NCBI GenBank assembly: GCA_944358675.1
Contig: CALVRN010000011.1
Coordinates: 1-35,099 of the forward strand
Origin: an uncultured Bacilli bacterium
GTDB lineage: Bacteria; Bacillota_I; Bacilli_A; RF39; UBA660
DNA: 35,099 nucleotides
Reading direction: 5' to 3'
Part shown: positions 7,371 to 15,272 of the stretch, piece after piece
How positions within the stretch are numbered: the stretch's first letter is position 1
How the letters are laid out: the number at the start of each line of letters is the position of its first letter
Made by a program: the position numbers and the translations under genes
Notes under the pieces: generated by a model
What the model was told of the DNA's origin: nothing
The model's database searches: none
The model's input: only the letters and a program-made list of their open reading frames with translations

Positions 7371-8261
7371 ATGATAGTTGGTAAGGTCTTAAATTCTCCT
7401 ATTAGGTGGGCTGGTTCAAAGAAAAAAGTATTAGTTGAAATGTTAAATGCTTTTAAACCTAATAGAGAAAACTATATAGAATGCTTTCTTGGCTCTGGCG
7501 TTGTGCTTATAAATGTACTAAAAAAAAATAATACATTAAATTATAAAAACTTTTATGTTAATGATATTAATCCACATATAATAAATTTTTATAAGCTTCT
7601 TCAAAATAATCCACATCATATTATAAAACAAATAGGAGAGTTAGTAGAAGTATATAATAATTATGATACGCCTAAAAAAGAAGAGTACTATTATGAGTTA
7701 AGAATGCAATTTAATGAAGAAAAAGATTTAGATAATAAGTCAATATTGTTCTATTTCTTAATGAAAACGGGATTTAATGGTGTCTATAGAGAAAATAAAG
7801 CGGGTAAGTTTAATGTTCCTTTTGGGCGAAAGGAAAAAATAGTATTAAATGCTGATTATTTGATGGAACTATCAAAATTAATTCAACCTGTAAATTTTTA
7901 TAATTTAGATTATAAAACCTTTTTAAATAAAATGAAAGAAGATGGAAAAATAGACAATAGTTTCATGTATTTTGATCCACCTTATTTACCAGATGATTCA
8001 TTAGTAAGTCAAAAACAAGAACTATATACAAAAGATATATTTGATCACAAATTATTTGTGAGAACAATTACTGAATTAAAAGGGAAATACATAATGATAT
8101 CGATGTCAGATTCAAAACAAGCAGATGAAATATATGGCAAATTTATAAAAAATAACATGAAGGAAATCTTGCGTACAATCAATCCTATAAAACTATTTTC
8201 ATCGACTGAGATAGCTTTTACAAATTATAAAATTGAGTTAAACTCAAACAATGAAGAGTAG
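7371..8261 (+). CDS. DNA adenine methyltransferase, Dam/D12 class
   Basis: A 296-residue N6-adenine methylase of the D12 class (Dam, DpnM, EcoRV-type). Motifs run in the alpha order: PIRWAGSKKKV near 10-20, the SAM-binding ECFLGSG near 39-45, FNGVYRENKAGKFNVPFG (typical of D12 enzymes) near 138-155, and the catalytic DPPY at 202-205. It transfers a methyl group from SAM to adenine in a short DNA site; GATC is the commonest site in the class, but the site here is not determined. A strong ribosome site (AGGAGGTC) precedes the ATG, with TATAAT at 7341-7346 above it. No adenine-type endonuclease adjoins, so it is an orphan methylase, or it protects against or serves one of the island systems. Confidence 0.9.
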   Translation: MIVGKVLNSPIRWAGSKKKVLVEMLNAFKPNRENYIECFLGSGVVLINVLKKNNTLNYKNFYVNDINPHIINFYKLLQNNPHHIIKQIGELVEVYNNYDTPKKEEYYYELRMQFNEEKDLDNKSILFYFLMKTGFNGVYRENKAGKFNVPFGRKEKIVLNADYLMELSKLIQPVNFYNLDYKTFLNKMKEDGKIDNSFMYFDPPYLPDDSLVSQKQELYTKDIFDHKLFVRTITELKGKYIMISMSDSKQADEIYGKFIKNNMKEILRTINPIKLFSSTEIAFTNYKIELNSNNEE

Positions 8262-8276
8262 AAACACTCTTTTTTT
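8254..8276 (+). terminator. Terminator after the adenine methylase gene
   Basis: AAGAGT (8254-8259) pairs with ACTCTT (8266-8271), followed by Ts. The stem overlaps the methylase stop codon. Confidence 0.7.
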
Positions 8277-8308
8277 GTATAATATTTTGATAATATTTGA
8301 AAAATATT

Positions 8309-8337
8309 TTGACAATATTATATTTTTGTGATATTCT
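8309..8337 (+). promoter_or_regulatory. Promoter of the five-gene operon
   Basis: A consensus-like sigma-A promoter: TTGACA (8309-8314), 17 bases, TATTCT (8332-8337). The first gene starts 22 bases later. No other good promoter is seen until the operon's end at 14625. Confidence 0.8.
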
Positions 8338-8359
8338 AAGATTGATTTGGAGGTATTAT

Positions 8360-8584
8360 ATGAATAATATCAAGCAAGAAAATTTTAAAAGAATTGCTAA
8401 CAATAGAGTAAACAAAATAGTAGATTTAATTTCAAAACTACATAATTTATCTAATACTTCATTTTATGAATATACTGATGATCAAATAAACGAAATATTT
8501 AATCTGATTCAAAATGAATTAGATAAACAAAAACAATTATTTGATAAGGATAAGAAAAAAGGACAAAAGAGGGTGGAATTATGA
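8360..8584 (+). CDS. Small helical protein, first gene of the five-gene operon
   Basis: A 74-residue, highly charged, all-helical protein. The core RIANNRVNKIVDLISKLHNL, followed by SFYEYTDDQINEIF, resembles small proteins often seen at the head of accessory operons in Firmicutes; I know no function. The ATG at 8360 follows GGAGGT at 8348-8353. The upstream ATG at 8297 lies before the promoter and can be excluded. The stop overlaps the next start (ATGA), so translation is coupled. Likely a structural or DNA-binding partner of the next protein, but this is inference from position only. Confidence 0.7.
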   Translation: MNNIKQENFKRIANNRVNKIVDLISKLHNLSNTSFYEYTDDQINEIFNLIQNELDKQKQLFDKDKKKGQKRVEL

Positions 8585-11088
8585 TAAACGAATTTAATCA
8601 AATATTCTATCAAAACAGATTAATTGTAAATGGATGTGAATTATATAAATATACAAAACAATACTTTGATTTTATAATATCCAAATTTTTATATGACAAT
8701 GGTGCCATGTCTTATCAAAGAATTTTTAATTATATAGTTAATGTATATGGGTCAGATACAATTAAGTTCTCCCAGTTTAAAAAATATATAGATAATTATT
8801 TAGGTGAAAAATATAAAAGTAAATTCAGTTTATCAAAAAATAAGAAAGAAAATATAATAATTTCCCTATCATTAATTGAAATAGCAGAATCAGAGAATGT
8901 AAGCTCTGTTAATAAAGAAGAATGTATCTCATATATTTTATTTATAAATAAACTGAAAGACTATTTAAATTTAAATATAAAAGAAAAAAATATTAAAATT
9001 GATTTTGCACAATCTGTTTTATACAATCTATTATGTGAATTTGATAATTATTATAATTTTTTAAAAAATAATATACCGAGAATCAATAATGTCTATAACA
9101 AGATGGCATTAAATGATATTTTTAAATTCAATGATACAACAGTTAATATTCTTTTTCAAAACCAAATAATTACTTTAGATGATTTAACGAATTGCTCGGA
9201 ATATTTTATATTACTAATTTTTTCTTTACAAATTCCAAATTTAATAAACATTATAAATGAATGTACAAAACCAACTAAAGAGGTTATCAATAATGCATTT
9301 ATAAAAATAAATTCAAAATCACTTGATATTCTTGTAAAGAGAAATGGATATATTTCTAATAAAAAACTTGCTTTAGAGGAAATTGGAACAGAATATGGTT
9401 TAACAAGAGAAAGAATAAGACAAATTGAAGCAAAAACATTACAAAAAATAAGAAAAAATGCAATTAAAATTGAGCATATTTTAAAAGCAATATTCCATAA
9501 TGAGACTAATAACCAAACCAAATATATTACAAAGTCACAAATAATTAAAAAATATGATTCTGATATAGCTAACAAGATTCTTTTATTATACGAATATGGC
9601 AATTTACCAATAATGTATTGTTCAAAATATAATGTTATTTATGACAGTACAATTAACAATATAGATGAAATGATTAATGATATTATAAAAGATATCGGTA
9701 TTGTTGCTGATTATTATGAAACAGCAGATGCTGATGACTTTTTGCTAAAAATTTTAGAAAATCACTATAAAAAAATCAGTAATAATTTATATATAAAGAA
9801 AGGTTATAACACTAGAGATTTATATTTAGATATTGTTGAAAAGTATTTTCAAAATGGTTATAGAGTTGGTGAAGATGAAGATTACAATAAATTAGTCGAA
9901 ATAGCAAAAGATAAATATAAAATTGATGAGGAAATACCATCAAGACATTCGATAGAAGCGATGATTGGTAGGAGTAACTTTATTCAAATAAATAGAGGTA
10001 CATATTTGTCAGAAAAATATTGCGTTGAATTACCAGAAGAATTAGTGGATAAGATTTTAAACTATATATCTGAAAATAATTTTGTGTATTATAGAAGTAT
10101 ATACGAAAAGTTTAATAGAGAATTATTAAAACTTGGTGTTGACAATCACTATTATTTAAAAGGGTGTATTGATAAAAGATTAACAGATGATATGATTTCT
10201 AAAAGAGATTATATTGTTAATGGAAGTAAAGATATTTCACCTGTTAATGAACTAGTAAATTTAATGAAATCATTTGATTATGAATTCACATTAAATGACT
10301 TAAAATTAAAATTTCCAGGAGTAAAGGATTATACGCTTTATAGTATTTTATATAATGAAATAGATAATGGCTTAGTTTTTATTTCTTCATATGAATTTGT
10401 GTATTTATCTAAATTAAATATAGATGATAAAAGAAAAACAGAGTTAAAAGAATTTGTAGATAACCAATTTCGGTTATTAAATTCTCATTTGCTATCATCA
10501 AAAAAAATATATGCTAGATTATTATTAACAAATAAGGAATTATATAAAAAATTGAATCTTAAAAATGGACATTTCCAATTGTTTTCTATGATGAAAGTAA
10601 TGTATCCAGAATATTATTATCATAGACCTCTTATAAGTACTGAGGATACATCTGTTAATACTAATTATACTGTTATTAGAAGTTATATTGAAAAATATGA
10701 AACGTTTAATATAAAAACAATTCAAGATTATCAAAGAAAAATGAATATAACTGGTATATATAATTATTTGCAATTTATGGAAGATATGAGTGATGATTAT
10801 GTTCAAATTGATATTAGTACAATGTTAAAAAAAGATAAGCTTGATATTTGTTCGGTTGAATTAGAAAATATTAAAAAATCTGTTGATTTAATTTTAAATA
10901 ATTTTGGAGCTATAAATACAGAAAATTTTAAAGGATATTCTCTACTACCTAAAATTAAATATGGCTGGAACAAATATTTATTAATAGGAATATTGAGAAC
11001 ATTTTATTCTGATGATTATGAAATAATTAATACAGGAAATAAATATTCAAATACTGATTTTGAAGTAAGGAGGTTAAATCATGTTTGA
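8581..11088 (+). CDS. Large protein with sigma-70 region 4-like HTH and winged-helix-like repeats
   Basis: An 835-residue protein. Residues about 263-293 (LALEEIGTEYGLTRERIRQI and on) form a near-perfect sigma-70 region 4 helix-turn-helix. Residues about 175-215 (MALNDIFKFNDTTVNILFQN, then ITLDDLTNCSEYF) resemble the helix-hairpin-helix of the RNA polymerase alpha C-terminal domain. The remaining 500 residues look like a series of winged-helix modules, each ending in a strand pattern such as INRGTYLSEKY or ISSYEFVYLSKL. No sigma region 2 is present, so it is not a true sigma factor. It is probably a DNA-binding or nucleic-acid-sensing component. It overlaps the small gene before it by 4 bases and the GHKL ATPase gene by 8. 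Its function is unknown; the domain reading comes from motif recognition only. Confidence 0.75.
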   Translation: MINEFNQIFYQNRLIVNGCELYKYTKQYFDFIISKFLYDNGAMSYQRIFNYIVNVYGSDTIKFSQFKKYIDNYLGEKYKSKFSLSKNKKENIIISLSLIEIAESENVSSVNKEECISYILFINKLKDYLNLNIKEKNIKIDFAQSVLYNLLCEFDNYYNFLKNNIPRINNVYNKMALNDIFKFNDTTVNILFQNQIITLDDLTNCSEYFILLIFSLQIPNLINIINECTKPTKEVINNAFIKINSKSLDILVKRNGYISNKKLALEEIGTEYGLTRERIRQIEAKTLQKIRKNAIKIEHILKAIFHNETNNQTKYITKSQIIKKYDSDIANKILLLYEYGNLPIMYCSKYNVIYDSTINNIDEMINDIIKDIGIVADYYETADADDFLLKILENHYKKISNNLYIKKGYNTRDLYLDIVEKYFQNGYRVGEDEDYNKLVEIAKDKYKIDEEIPSRHSIEAMIGRSNFIQINRGTYLSEKYCVELPEELVDKILNYISENNFVYYRSIYEKFNRELLKLGVDNHYYLKGCIDKRLTDDMISKRDYIVNGSKDISPVNELVNLMKSFDYEFTLNDLKLKFPGVKDYTLYSILYNEIDNGLVFISSYEFVYLSKLNIDDKRKTELKEFVDNQFRLLNSHLLSSKKIYARLLLTNKELYKKLNLKNGHFQLFSMMKVMYPEYYYHRPLISTEDTSVNTNYTVIRSYIEKYETFNIKTIQDYQRKMNITGIYNYLQFMEDMSDDYVQIDISTMLKKDKLDICSVELENIKKSVDLILNNFGAINTENFKGYSLLPKIKYGWNKYLLIGILRTFYSDDYEIINTGNKYSNTDFEVRRLNHV

Positions 11089-12982
11089 TAAAGAAAAAAT
11101 GTGGAGATTTCCAGGAAATAATTATCTTCAAGAGCAAGGAATAGATACACCGGATATGGAAACGTTTGCTCAAGATCCAATAGCATCACTTGCTAGAGAG
11201 TCATGTCAAAATTCAATTGATGCGAGAATAGAAGGAGAAACTGCAAGAATTGAATTTAAAACTTTTGATATAATGAGAAATGAAATTCCAGGGATAGACA
11301 GGATAGAAAAGGAAATTAATTCATGTCTTGATTATAGAAAAAACAATTTAAAGTTATATCAAACACTTTCTAATATGAAGAACAATTTAAATAATAGTAT
11401 TATACATTGTATTAGAGTAAGTGACTTTAATACTGTTGGATTGAAAGGCATAAATGATTTAAATGATAGTCCATTCTATCTTCTAACACGAGGTACTGGA
11501 ATAAGTGATAAAAATGGTTCGAAAGGTGGCTCAAAAGGTATAGGTAAATTTGCTTCTTTTGTTGCTAGTTCATTTAATACAGTTTTTTATTCAACATTAA
11601 ATATGGACGGTGAAAAAGGATATATAGGTATATGTAAATTGTGTTCGACAACAATGGAAGGTACTGATGAAAAAACACAGGGAACTGGTTATTTTGGACT
11701 TGATAATAAACATATGCCGATACTTGAAGATTTTAATTTAGATAAGTCTTATAAAAGAGAAACAACAGGTACGGACATTTATATATTGGGGTTTAGGAAA
11801 AATAATAATTGGAAAAAAGAACTCATAACAAAAATATTAGATAGTTTTATGTGTGCCATATATTATGAAGATCTTGAGATTGTAGTTGATGATTTAACAG
11901 TTAATAAGAATAATTTAGGCGAATTAATTGAAAATGATGATTATATTTTAAAAAGAAGTTACAATAATATTAAATCACAATATATATTATTAACTGATCC
12001 AAATGTATTTAAAAATACTTTAGAGATAGAAGATTATGGTAAAGTGGATATTTTGCTAAAGGGCTTTAGTAAAGATGAATCTGATTTGGCAACTAATGAA
12101 TGTGTAATGATAAGATATCCATATATGAAAATAAAAACTTTACCAAGAATATCAAACGTTCCATGTTCAGCAATGTGTATTATAGGTGATAACACTTTAA
12201 ATTCATTATTAAGAGATATTGAAAATCCACAACATACAAATTGGGAAATTAATAGAATTGATGATGATGATTTGAAAAGTGAGTTGCGTCATATATTAAA
12301 GACTTTAAATGATTCAATTATTAATTATGTATATGATAAACTATCAACAAGTAGAATAAAAGAAACTGATGTAGAAGGTGCTAGTGAGTACTTACCAGGT
12401 ATAGATGATAGTAATATTGGAACTGGAGAAGCAGATGTCATAATAGAAAAACCCAAAATTGTTAAAAAAGTAAAAAATAAGGTTAAAGATAAAATTGGAA
12501 TTAAACCAGATGATGAAGGCAATTCTCTTTTACCGGGATTAGGTGATCATAAAGAAGATGGTGAAGGCTCACCAATTCCAAGTGGTAGTAATAATTCATC
12601 AGGTGGTGATACACATGATTCTAATAATGAAACTGGGTATACAAATGAAGATTCTGATAAAGAAATAATGACACTTGCACAATTGAGTGGTATGCAATAC
12701 AGATTGTTTGTTTCTGATAAAAAATCTGGAAAATTGATAATTTCTTTTGAATCTTTATATACTGAAAATAATTGTGAATTAGAGTTAAAATATTTGGATG
12801 ATTCTAATACTAGATATAACATTAATATAAGTGGTTGTAGAGTAAATGGTATACCGTTAGATATTGTGGATGGCAAATTAAAAAATATAAAAATAGAGGA
12901 AGGTAAGAAGTATAGAATAGAACTTGATACTGATTTAAGAGAATTGTATACTTTTGAGGTGAAGATGTATGCGAATAGGTAA
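11081..12982 (+). CDS. GHKL (HSP90-like) ATPase
   Basis: A 633-residue protein with an N-terminal GHKL ATP-binding domain. The N box is ARESCQNSIDA (E40, N44, D47), and a glycine lid GGSKGIGKFA lies near 149-158. The usual DxGxG metal/adenine box is not obvious and may be RGTGIS. The start WRFPGNNY with DTPDMETFAQDPIASLARE is typical of a widespread class of ATP-binding proteins of phage-defence and R-M clusters. A low-complexity Gly/Ser/Asp linker (about residues 470-530) precedes a C-terminal beta-rich domain. ATP-driven clamp closing, as in MutL, MORC or HSP90, is the family's mode of action. AAGGAGG precedes the start; it overlaps the gene before by 8 bases and the next by 14. The partner is probably the sigma4-like protein or the two downstream proteins. 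Confidence 0.8.
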   Translation: MFDKEKMWRFPGNNYLQEQGIDTPDMETFAQDPIASLARESCQNSIDARIEGETARIEFKTFDIMRNEIPGIDRIEKEINSCLDYRKNNLKLYQTLSNMKNNLNNSIIHCIRVSDFNTVGLKGINDLNDSPFYLLTRGTGISDKNGSKGGSKGIGKFASFVASSFNTVFYSTLNMDGEKGYIGICKLCSTTMEGTDEKTQGTGYFGLDNKHMPILEDFNLDKSYKRETTGTDIYILGFRKNNNWKKELITKILDSFMCAIYYEDLEIVVDDLTVNKNNLGELIENDDYILKRSYNNIKSQYILLTDPNVFKNTLEIEDYGKVDILLKGFSKDESDLATNECVMIRYPYMKIKTLPRISNVPCSAMCIIGDNTLNSLLRDIENPQHTNWEINRIDDDDLKSELRHILKTLNDSIINYVYDKLSTSRIKETDVEGASEYLPGIDDSNIGTGEADVIIEKPKIVKKVKNKVKDKIGIKPDDEGNSLLPGLGDHKEDGEGSPIPSGSNNSSGGDTHDSNNETGYTNEDSDKEIMTLAQLSGMQYRLFVSDKKSGKLIISFESLYTENNCELELKYLDDSNTRYNINISGCRVNGIPLDIVDGKLKNIKIEEGKKYRIELDTDLRELYTFEVKMYANR

Positions 12983-13883
12983 AAAATTATTTCCATATCC
13001 TACAATTAATAATTCAAAAAATGCTAGTTGCTTTCAAAATTCAAATTTCGCATTAATATATGATGATGTAGAAGATGATAATAACTTAATATTAAAAAAT
13101 GCTCATATAGAATTAGATAATCAAACACTTATTGAATTATTTGAACAAGGAAAAATTGATGCTACTGTAATAGTTGAATGTTCTTCAACAATTTTCAGGA
13201 AAAGTTTTAAAATTTCAAGAATTCCAAAAGACATAATTGTACCAGTAATGAATTTAAGAGATCAGGTAGTTATTTCATGTTTTGTTTATGCTACAGAAGA
13301 TTTTTCTTATATAAGTGATGATTTTTTAGAAGATTATCAAGGCTATACTTTTAATATTGAAAAATATGATATTCTAGCAATAGATGATGGTTTTACAACA
13401 AAAATTGAATATGATGAAAGTAAAGATAAAAAGGTTTCATCAATATTTTCGATAATAAAGGATGAATTTATTAGTAATAATGTGATGAAAATTGAACCTA
13501 CTAGCAAAAAAATAGTCATTCATTTACCGGAGGAACAATTTGGATGTTATGAAAATATGAAAAACAATGATAATTATCAAGAAATATTTTTTTCAATTTT
13601 AACAATACCAGCATTAATAGCTTGTTTACAAAGCATTCAAGATCAAATGTTATATGGCGAAGTTACTTTGGATAATATACATATCGATTATAGTTGGTTT
13701 TGCTCAATTGAATATGCTTATAAAAATCAATTTAACGAAGATTTAGATGAAAATAAATTTAAAAAGTTAAATGTAGTAGAATTATCTCAGCAATTAATGA
13801 ATTATGCTAGTGTAACAGCTATAAGTGATTTGTTTAAACAGGAATTTAGTAAATTGGTAAGAGGAGATAATGATGATGAATAA
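12969..13883 (+). CDS. Conserved hypothetical protein of the GHKL operon
   Basis: A 304-residue soluble protein without signal peptide or membrane helices. The N-terminal half is beta-rich (GKKLFPYPTINNSKNASCF, IVECSSTIFRKSFKISRIP), the middle has EKYDILAIDDGFTTKIEYD, and the C-terminal half is helical (FFSILTIPALIACLQSIQDQ). No catalytic motif is visible. I believe such proteins recur beside GHKL ATPases of this kind, but I cannot name the family. GAGGTGAAG lies about eight bases before the ATG; the gene overlaps its neighbours by 14 bases on each side, so it is an obligate member of the operon. Possibly a structural or adaptor subunit. Confidence 0.7.
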   Translation: MRIGKKLFPYPTINNSKNASCFQNSNFALIYDDVEDDNNLILKNAHIELDNQTLIELFEQGKIDATVIVECSSTIFRKSFKISRIPKDIIVPVMNLRDQVVISCFVYATEDFSYISDDFLEDYQGYTFNIEKYDILAIDDGFTTKIEYDESKDKKVSSIFSIIKDEFISNNVMKIEPTSKKIVIHLPEEQFGCYENMKNNDNYQEIFFSILTIPALIACLQSIQDQMLYGEVTLDNIHIDYSWFCSIEYAYKNQFNEDLDENKFKKLNVVELSQQLMNYASVTAISDLFKQEFSKLVRGDNDDE

Positions 13884-14625
13884 TAAAATTAATATTGAAT
13901 TTATGACAGATGAAGCGCTAGCAACATTGAAATCTAATAGCCTAACTGCTAATAATTATCTAAAAACAGAAAAAAACAATTCTGAATGGATAAAGAAGAT
14001 ATATAATGGAAAACTATATGAACCAATGAAACAAAAAATAAATGATTTTGAATTAAAAGTTAGTTTAAATGGTAATTATGATGAAGTTGACTTTGATAAT
14101 TCTATAATTTTATATGAATCATTAAAAGAACTACCTTTATATATACTTACTGATGAGAGATTCTGGGCTTGGGTTAATTTTGAGAAAGGATACAAAGCAG
14201 CAATTCAAGCTATGCCTGTAAAGTCAGATTCTACATTTTTAAACCACTGGGTATTTGGTCAAAGCAATAGAAGAAGTATATTTTTTGGAGTATTATCAAG
14301 ATGTTATTTTAGAGTTGCACTTACAGTAGATGAAAGATTAGATGACAAATATGAATTGACAAGATTTGTTATTGAAAATCCAGAAAGATTTAGAAATCTT
14401 ACTTGGCGTTCAAGTTCTAGTGAAAAGCATATTGTATTAGGTATAATAAAAGCGGAAAAAGATATATACGACAAGTATGGAAATAAGGTGAAAAATAGTA
14501 TTTACAAAGAAATAGCTAAAGATATATCTTTATACGCAAGCGTAAGATTAATTGATGTAGTATCTGAGGAAGATATTTATAAATTTGTATATGATAAAAT
14601 GGAAAAATATATTCAAAAGTTATAA
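13870..14625 (+). CDS. DUF6339-like protein
   Basis: A protein of about 250 residues. The central block (LPLYILTDERFWAWVNFEKG, then HWVFG, RRSIFFGVLSRCYFRVALTV, DDKYELTRFVI) matches my memory of the DUF6339 family, hypothetical proteins found in defence loci with GHKL ATPases and cytosine methylases. The sequence is rich in Trp, Arg and Tyr, as in nucleic-acid binding proteins, but no nuclease motif is plain. Three ATGs stand in a row (13870, 13873, 13876) after GAGGAGA, so the exact start is uncertain. Last gene of the operon; a hairpin terminator follows at 14659. The DUF assignment is moderately sure and the function unknown. Confidence 0.65.
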   Translation: MMMNNKINIEFMTDEALATLKSNSLTANNYLKTEKNNSEWIKKIYNGKLYEPMKQKINDFELKVSLNGNYDEVDFDNSIILYESLKELPLYILTDERFWAWVNFEKGYKAAIQAMPVKSDSTFLNHWVFGQSNRRSIFFGVLSRCYFRVALTVDERLDDKYELTRFVIENPERFRNLTWRSSSSEKHIVLGIIKAEKDIYDKYGNKVKNSIYKEIAKDISLYASVRLIDVVSEEDIYKFVYDKMEKYIQKL

Positions 14626-14658
14626 TATTTGTAAAAACAAAATATATTTTTAATAAGG

Positions 14659-14697
14659 GCGTATACCGTGTCTTAACTACGGAGTGTATTCTTTTTT
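14659..14697 (+). terminator. Terminator of the five-gene operon
   Basis: CCGT (14665-14668) pairs with ACGG (14679-14682), extended by TATA/TGTAT pairing around a bulge, then a run of six Ts at 14692-14697. The stem is imperfect, but the position 34 bases after the last stop fits. Confidence 0.5.
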
Positions 14698-14722
14698 GTT
14701 AATATAAATATGATGATATAAT
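14696..14722 (+). promoter_or_regulatory. Possible promoter of repeat copy B
   Basis: TTGTTA (14696-14701), 15 bases, TATAAT (14717-14722) preceded by TGA (extended -10). It would start a transcript near 14729 that ends at the terminator at about 14878, giving an RNA of about 150 bases with no reading frame of note. Confidence 0.45.
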
Positions 14723-14746
14723 TTAATGGCTACATGAAAATGAATT

Positions 14747-14878
14747 TATACTTGCAATCTCCCTCAACTAGAGCTAACATACAACACAAGGAATCGATTT
14801 TTATCTAATATTTTTAAAAGATAATGCTCATCGCCCCAGATTGGAGAATAACTAGGATAATATTTCCTAGTTTTTTTT
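14747..14878 (+). repeat. RNA-like repeat element, copy B, ending in a terminator
   Basis: The second copy of the element at 6242-6367. Conserved points are GAGCTAACATACA, the 24-base identical core (14787-14810) with GAATCGATTTTTATC, AAAAGAT, CATCGCCC and the terminal AACTAGGA hairpin followed by eight Ts. The terminator stem is perfect (AACTAGGA with TCCTAGTT), and the inner stem is TTATCT with AGATAA. Together with an upstream promoter-like sequence this copy looks like a complete small RNA gene. No known RNA family is recognised. Confidence 0.65.
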
Positions 14879-14894
14879 GCTATTTTCTTTACGT

Positions 14895-14924
14895 AAAAAG
14901 ACTTTAATTCTTAGAACTAAAGTC
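14895..14924 (-). terminator. Terminator of the minus-strand small gene
   Basis: On the minus strand GACTTTA (14924-14918) pairs with TAAAGTC (14906-14900), with an inner TTCT/AGAA pairing, followed by five Ts (14899-14895). The second arm overlaps the gene's stop codon. Confidence 0.75.
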
Positions 14925-15116
14925 CTCCCGTTTTCCATTATTTTCTTTATCTTCATCTTTATTTTCTTTAACATTAGAAACATTTTCTTCTTGTAAATCA
15001 ATTATTTTAGTTTCAGAATCACCCTTCTTCCCCTTATCTTTACTATTTTTACCAAAAAAATTATCCAACTGGTCGGTAGCAACTAAAAAATCAAAAAGCT
15101 TATCATTAAAATTCAT
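14904..15116 (-). CDS. Small charged protein, unknown
   Basis: A 70-residue protein. The first 20 residues (NFNDKLFDFLVATDQLDNFF) form an amphipathic helical segment, followed by a disordered tail of alternating Lys and Asp/Glu. Reality is supported by a minus-strand extended -10 promoter (TGATATAAT, 15152-15144), an AGAGAGG sequence 13 bases before the ATG, and a strong terminator overlapping the stop. It is the only minus-strand gene of the island and lies between the five-gene operon and the R-M operon, divergent from the latter. I recognise the DFLVATDQLD-type start from small hypothetical proteins of Firmicutes, without known function. Confidence 0.6.
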   Translation of the reverse strand: MNFNDKLFDFLVATDQLDNFFGKNSKDKGKKGDSETKIIDLQEENVSNVKENKDEDKENNGKREDFSSKN

Positions 15117-15143
15117 TGATTATCTAAATCCTCTCTACTTATA

Positions 15144-15152
15144 ATTATATCA
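15144..15152 (-). promoter_or_regulatory. Extended -10 promoter of the minus-strand small gene
   Basis: Minus-strand TGATATAAT at 15152-15144 (TGnTATAAT form). No good -35 stands at the usual distance, which fits an extended -10 promoter. Confidence 0.5.
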
Positions 15153-15272
15153 CGAATGTCAATATCAACATATATAAAAAATTTAGGACTTTGTAAAAAA
15201 AATGCAGGACATAAAAACTTTTACTATGATTTTTTAGAGTTTAATGTTATACTTATTATTGTAGGTGATAAT

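Noticed and set aside
9156-9602. 148-aa minus-strand frame inside the sigma4-like gene
   Set aside because: Shadow frame; the plus strand encodes a clear helix-turn-helix here.
8581-11088. A true alternative sigma factor
   Set aside because: Only a region 4-like HTH is visible; no region 2 or 3 motifs and the protein is far too long.
12547-12996. 149-aa minus-strand frame
   Set aside because: Shadow of the GHKL ATPase gene; no ribosome site or promoter, hydrophobic composition caused by antisense reading of AT-rich coding DNA.
6242-14878. Insertion sequence with the two repeat copies as its ends
   Set aside because: The copies are direct, not inverted, about 130 bases long, imperfect, and no transposase lies between them.
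15156-15272. A 39-residue N-terminal extension of the Xre regulator starting at ATG 15156
   Set aside because: No ribosome site, composition unlike an HTH protein, and the stretch lies just beyond the opposite promoter; AGGTGAT before ATG 15273 decides the start.
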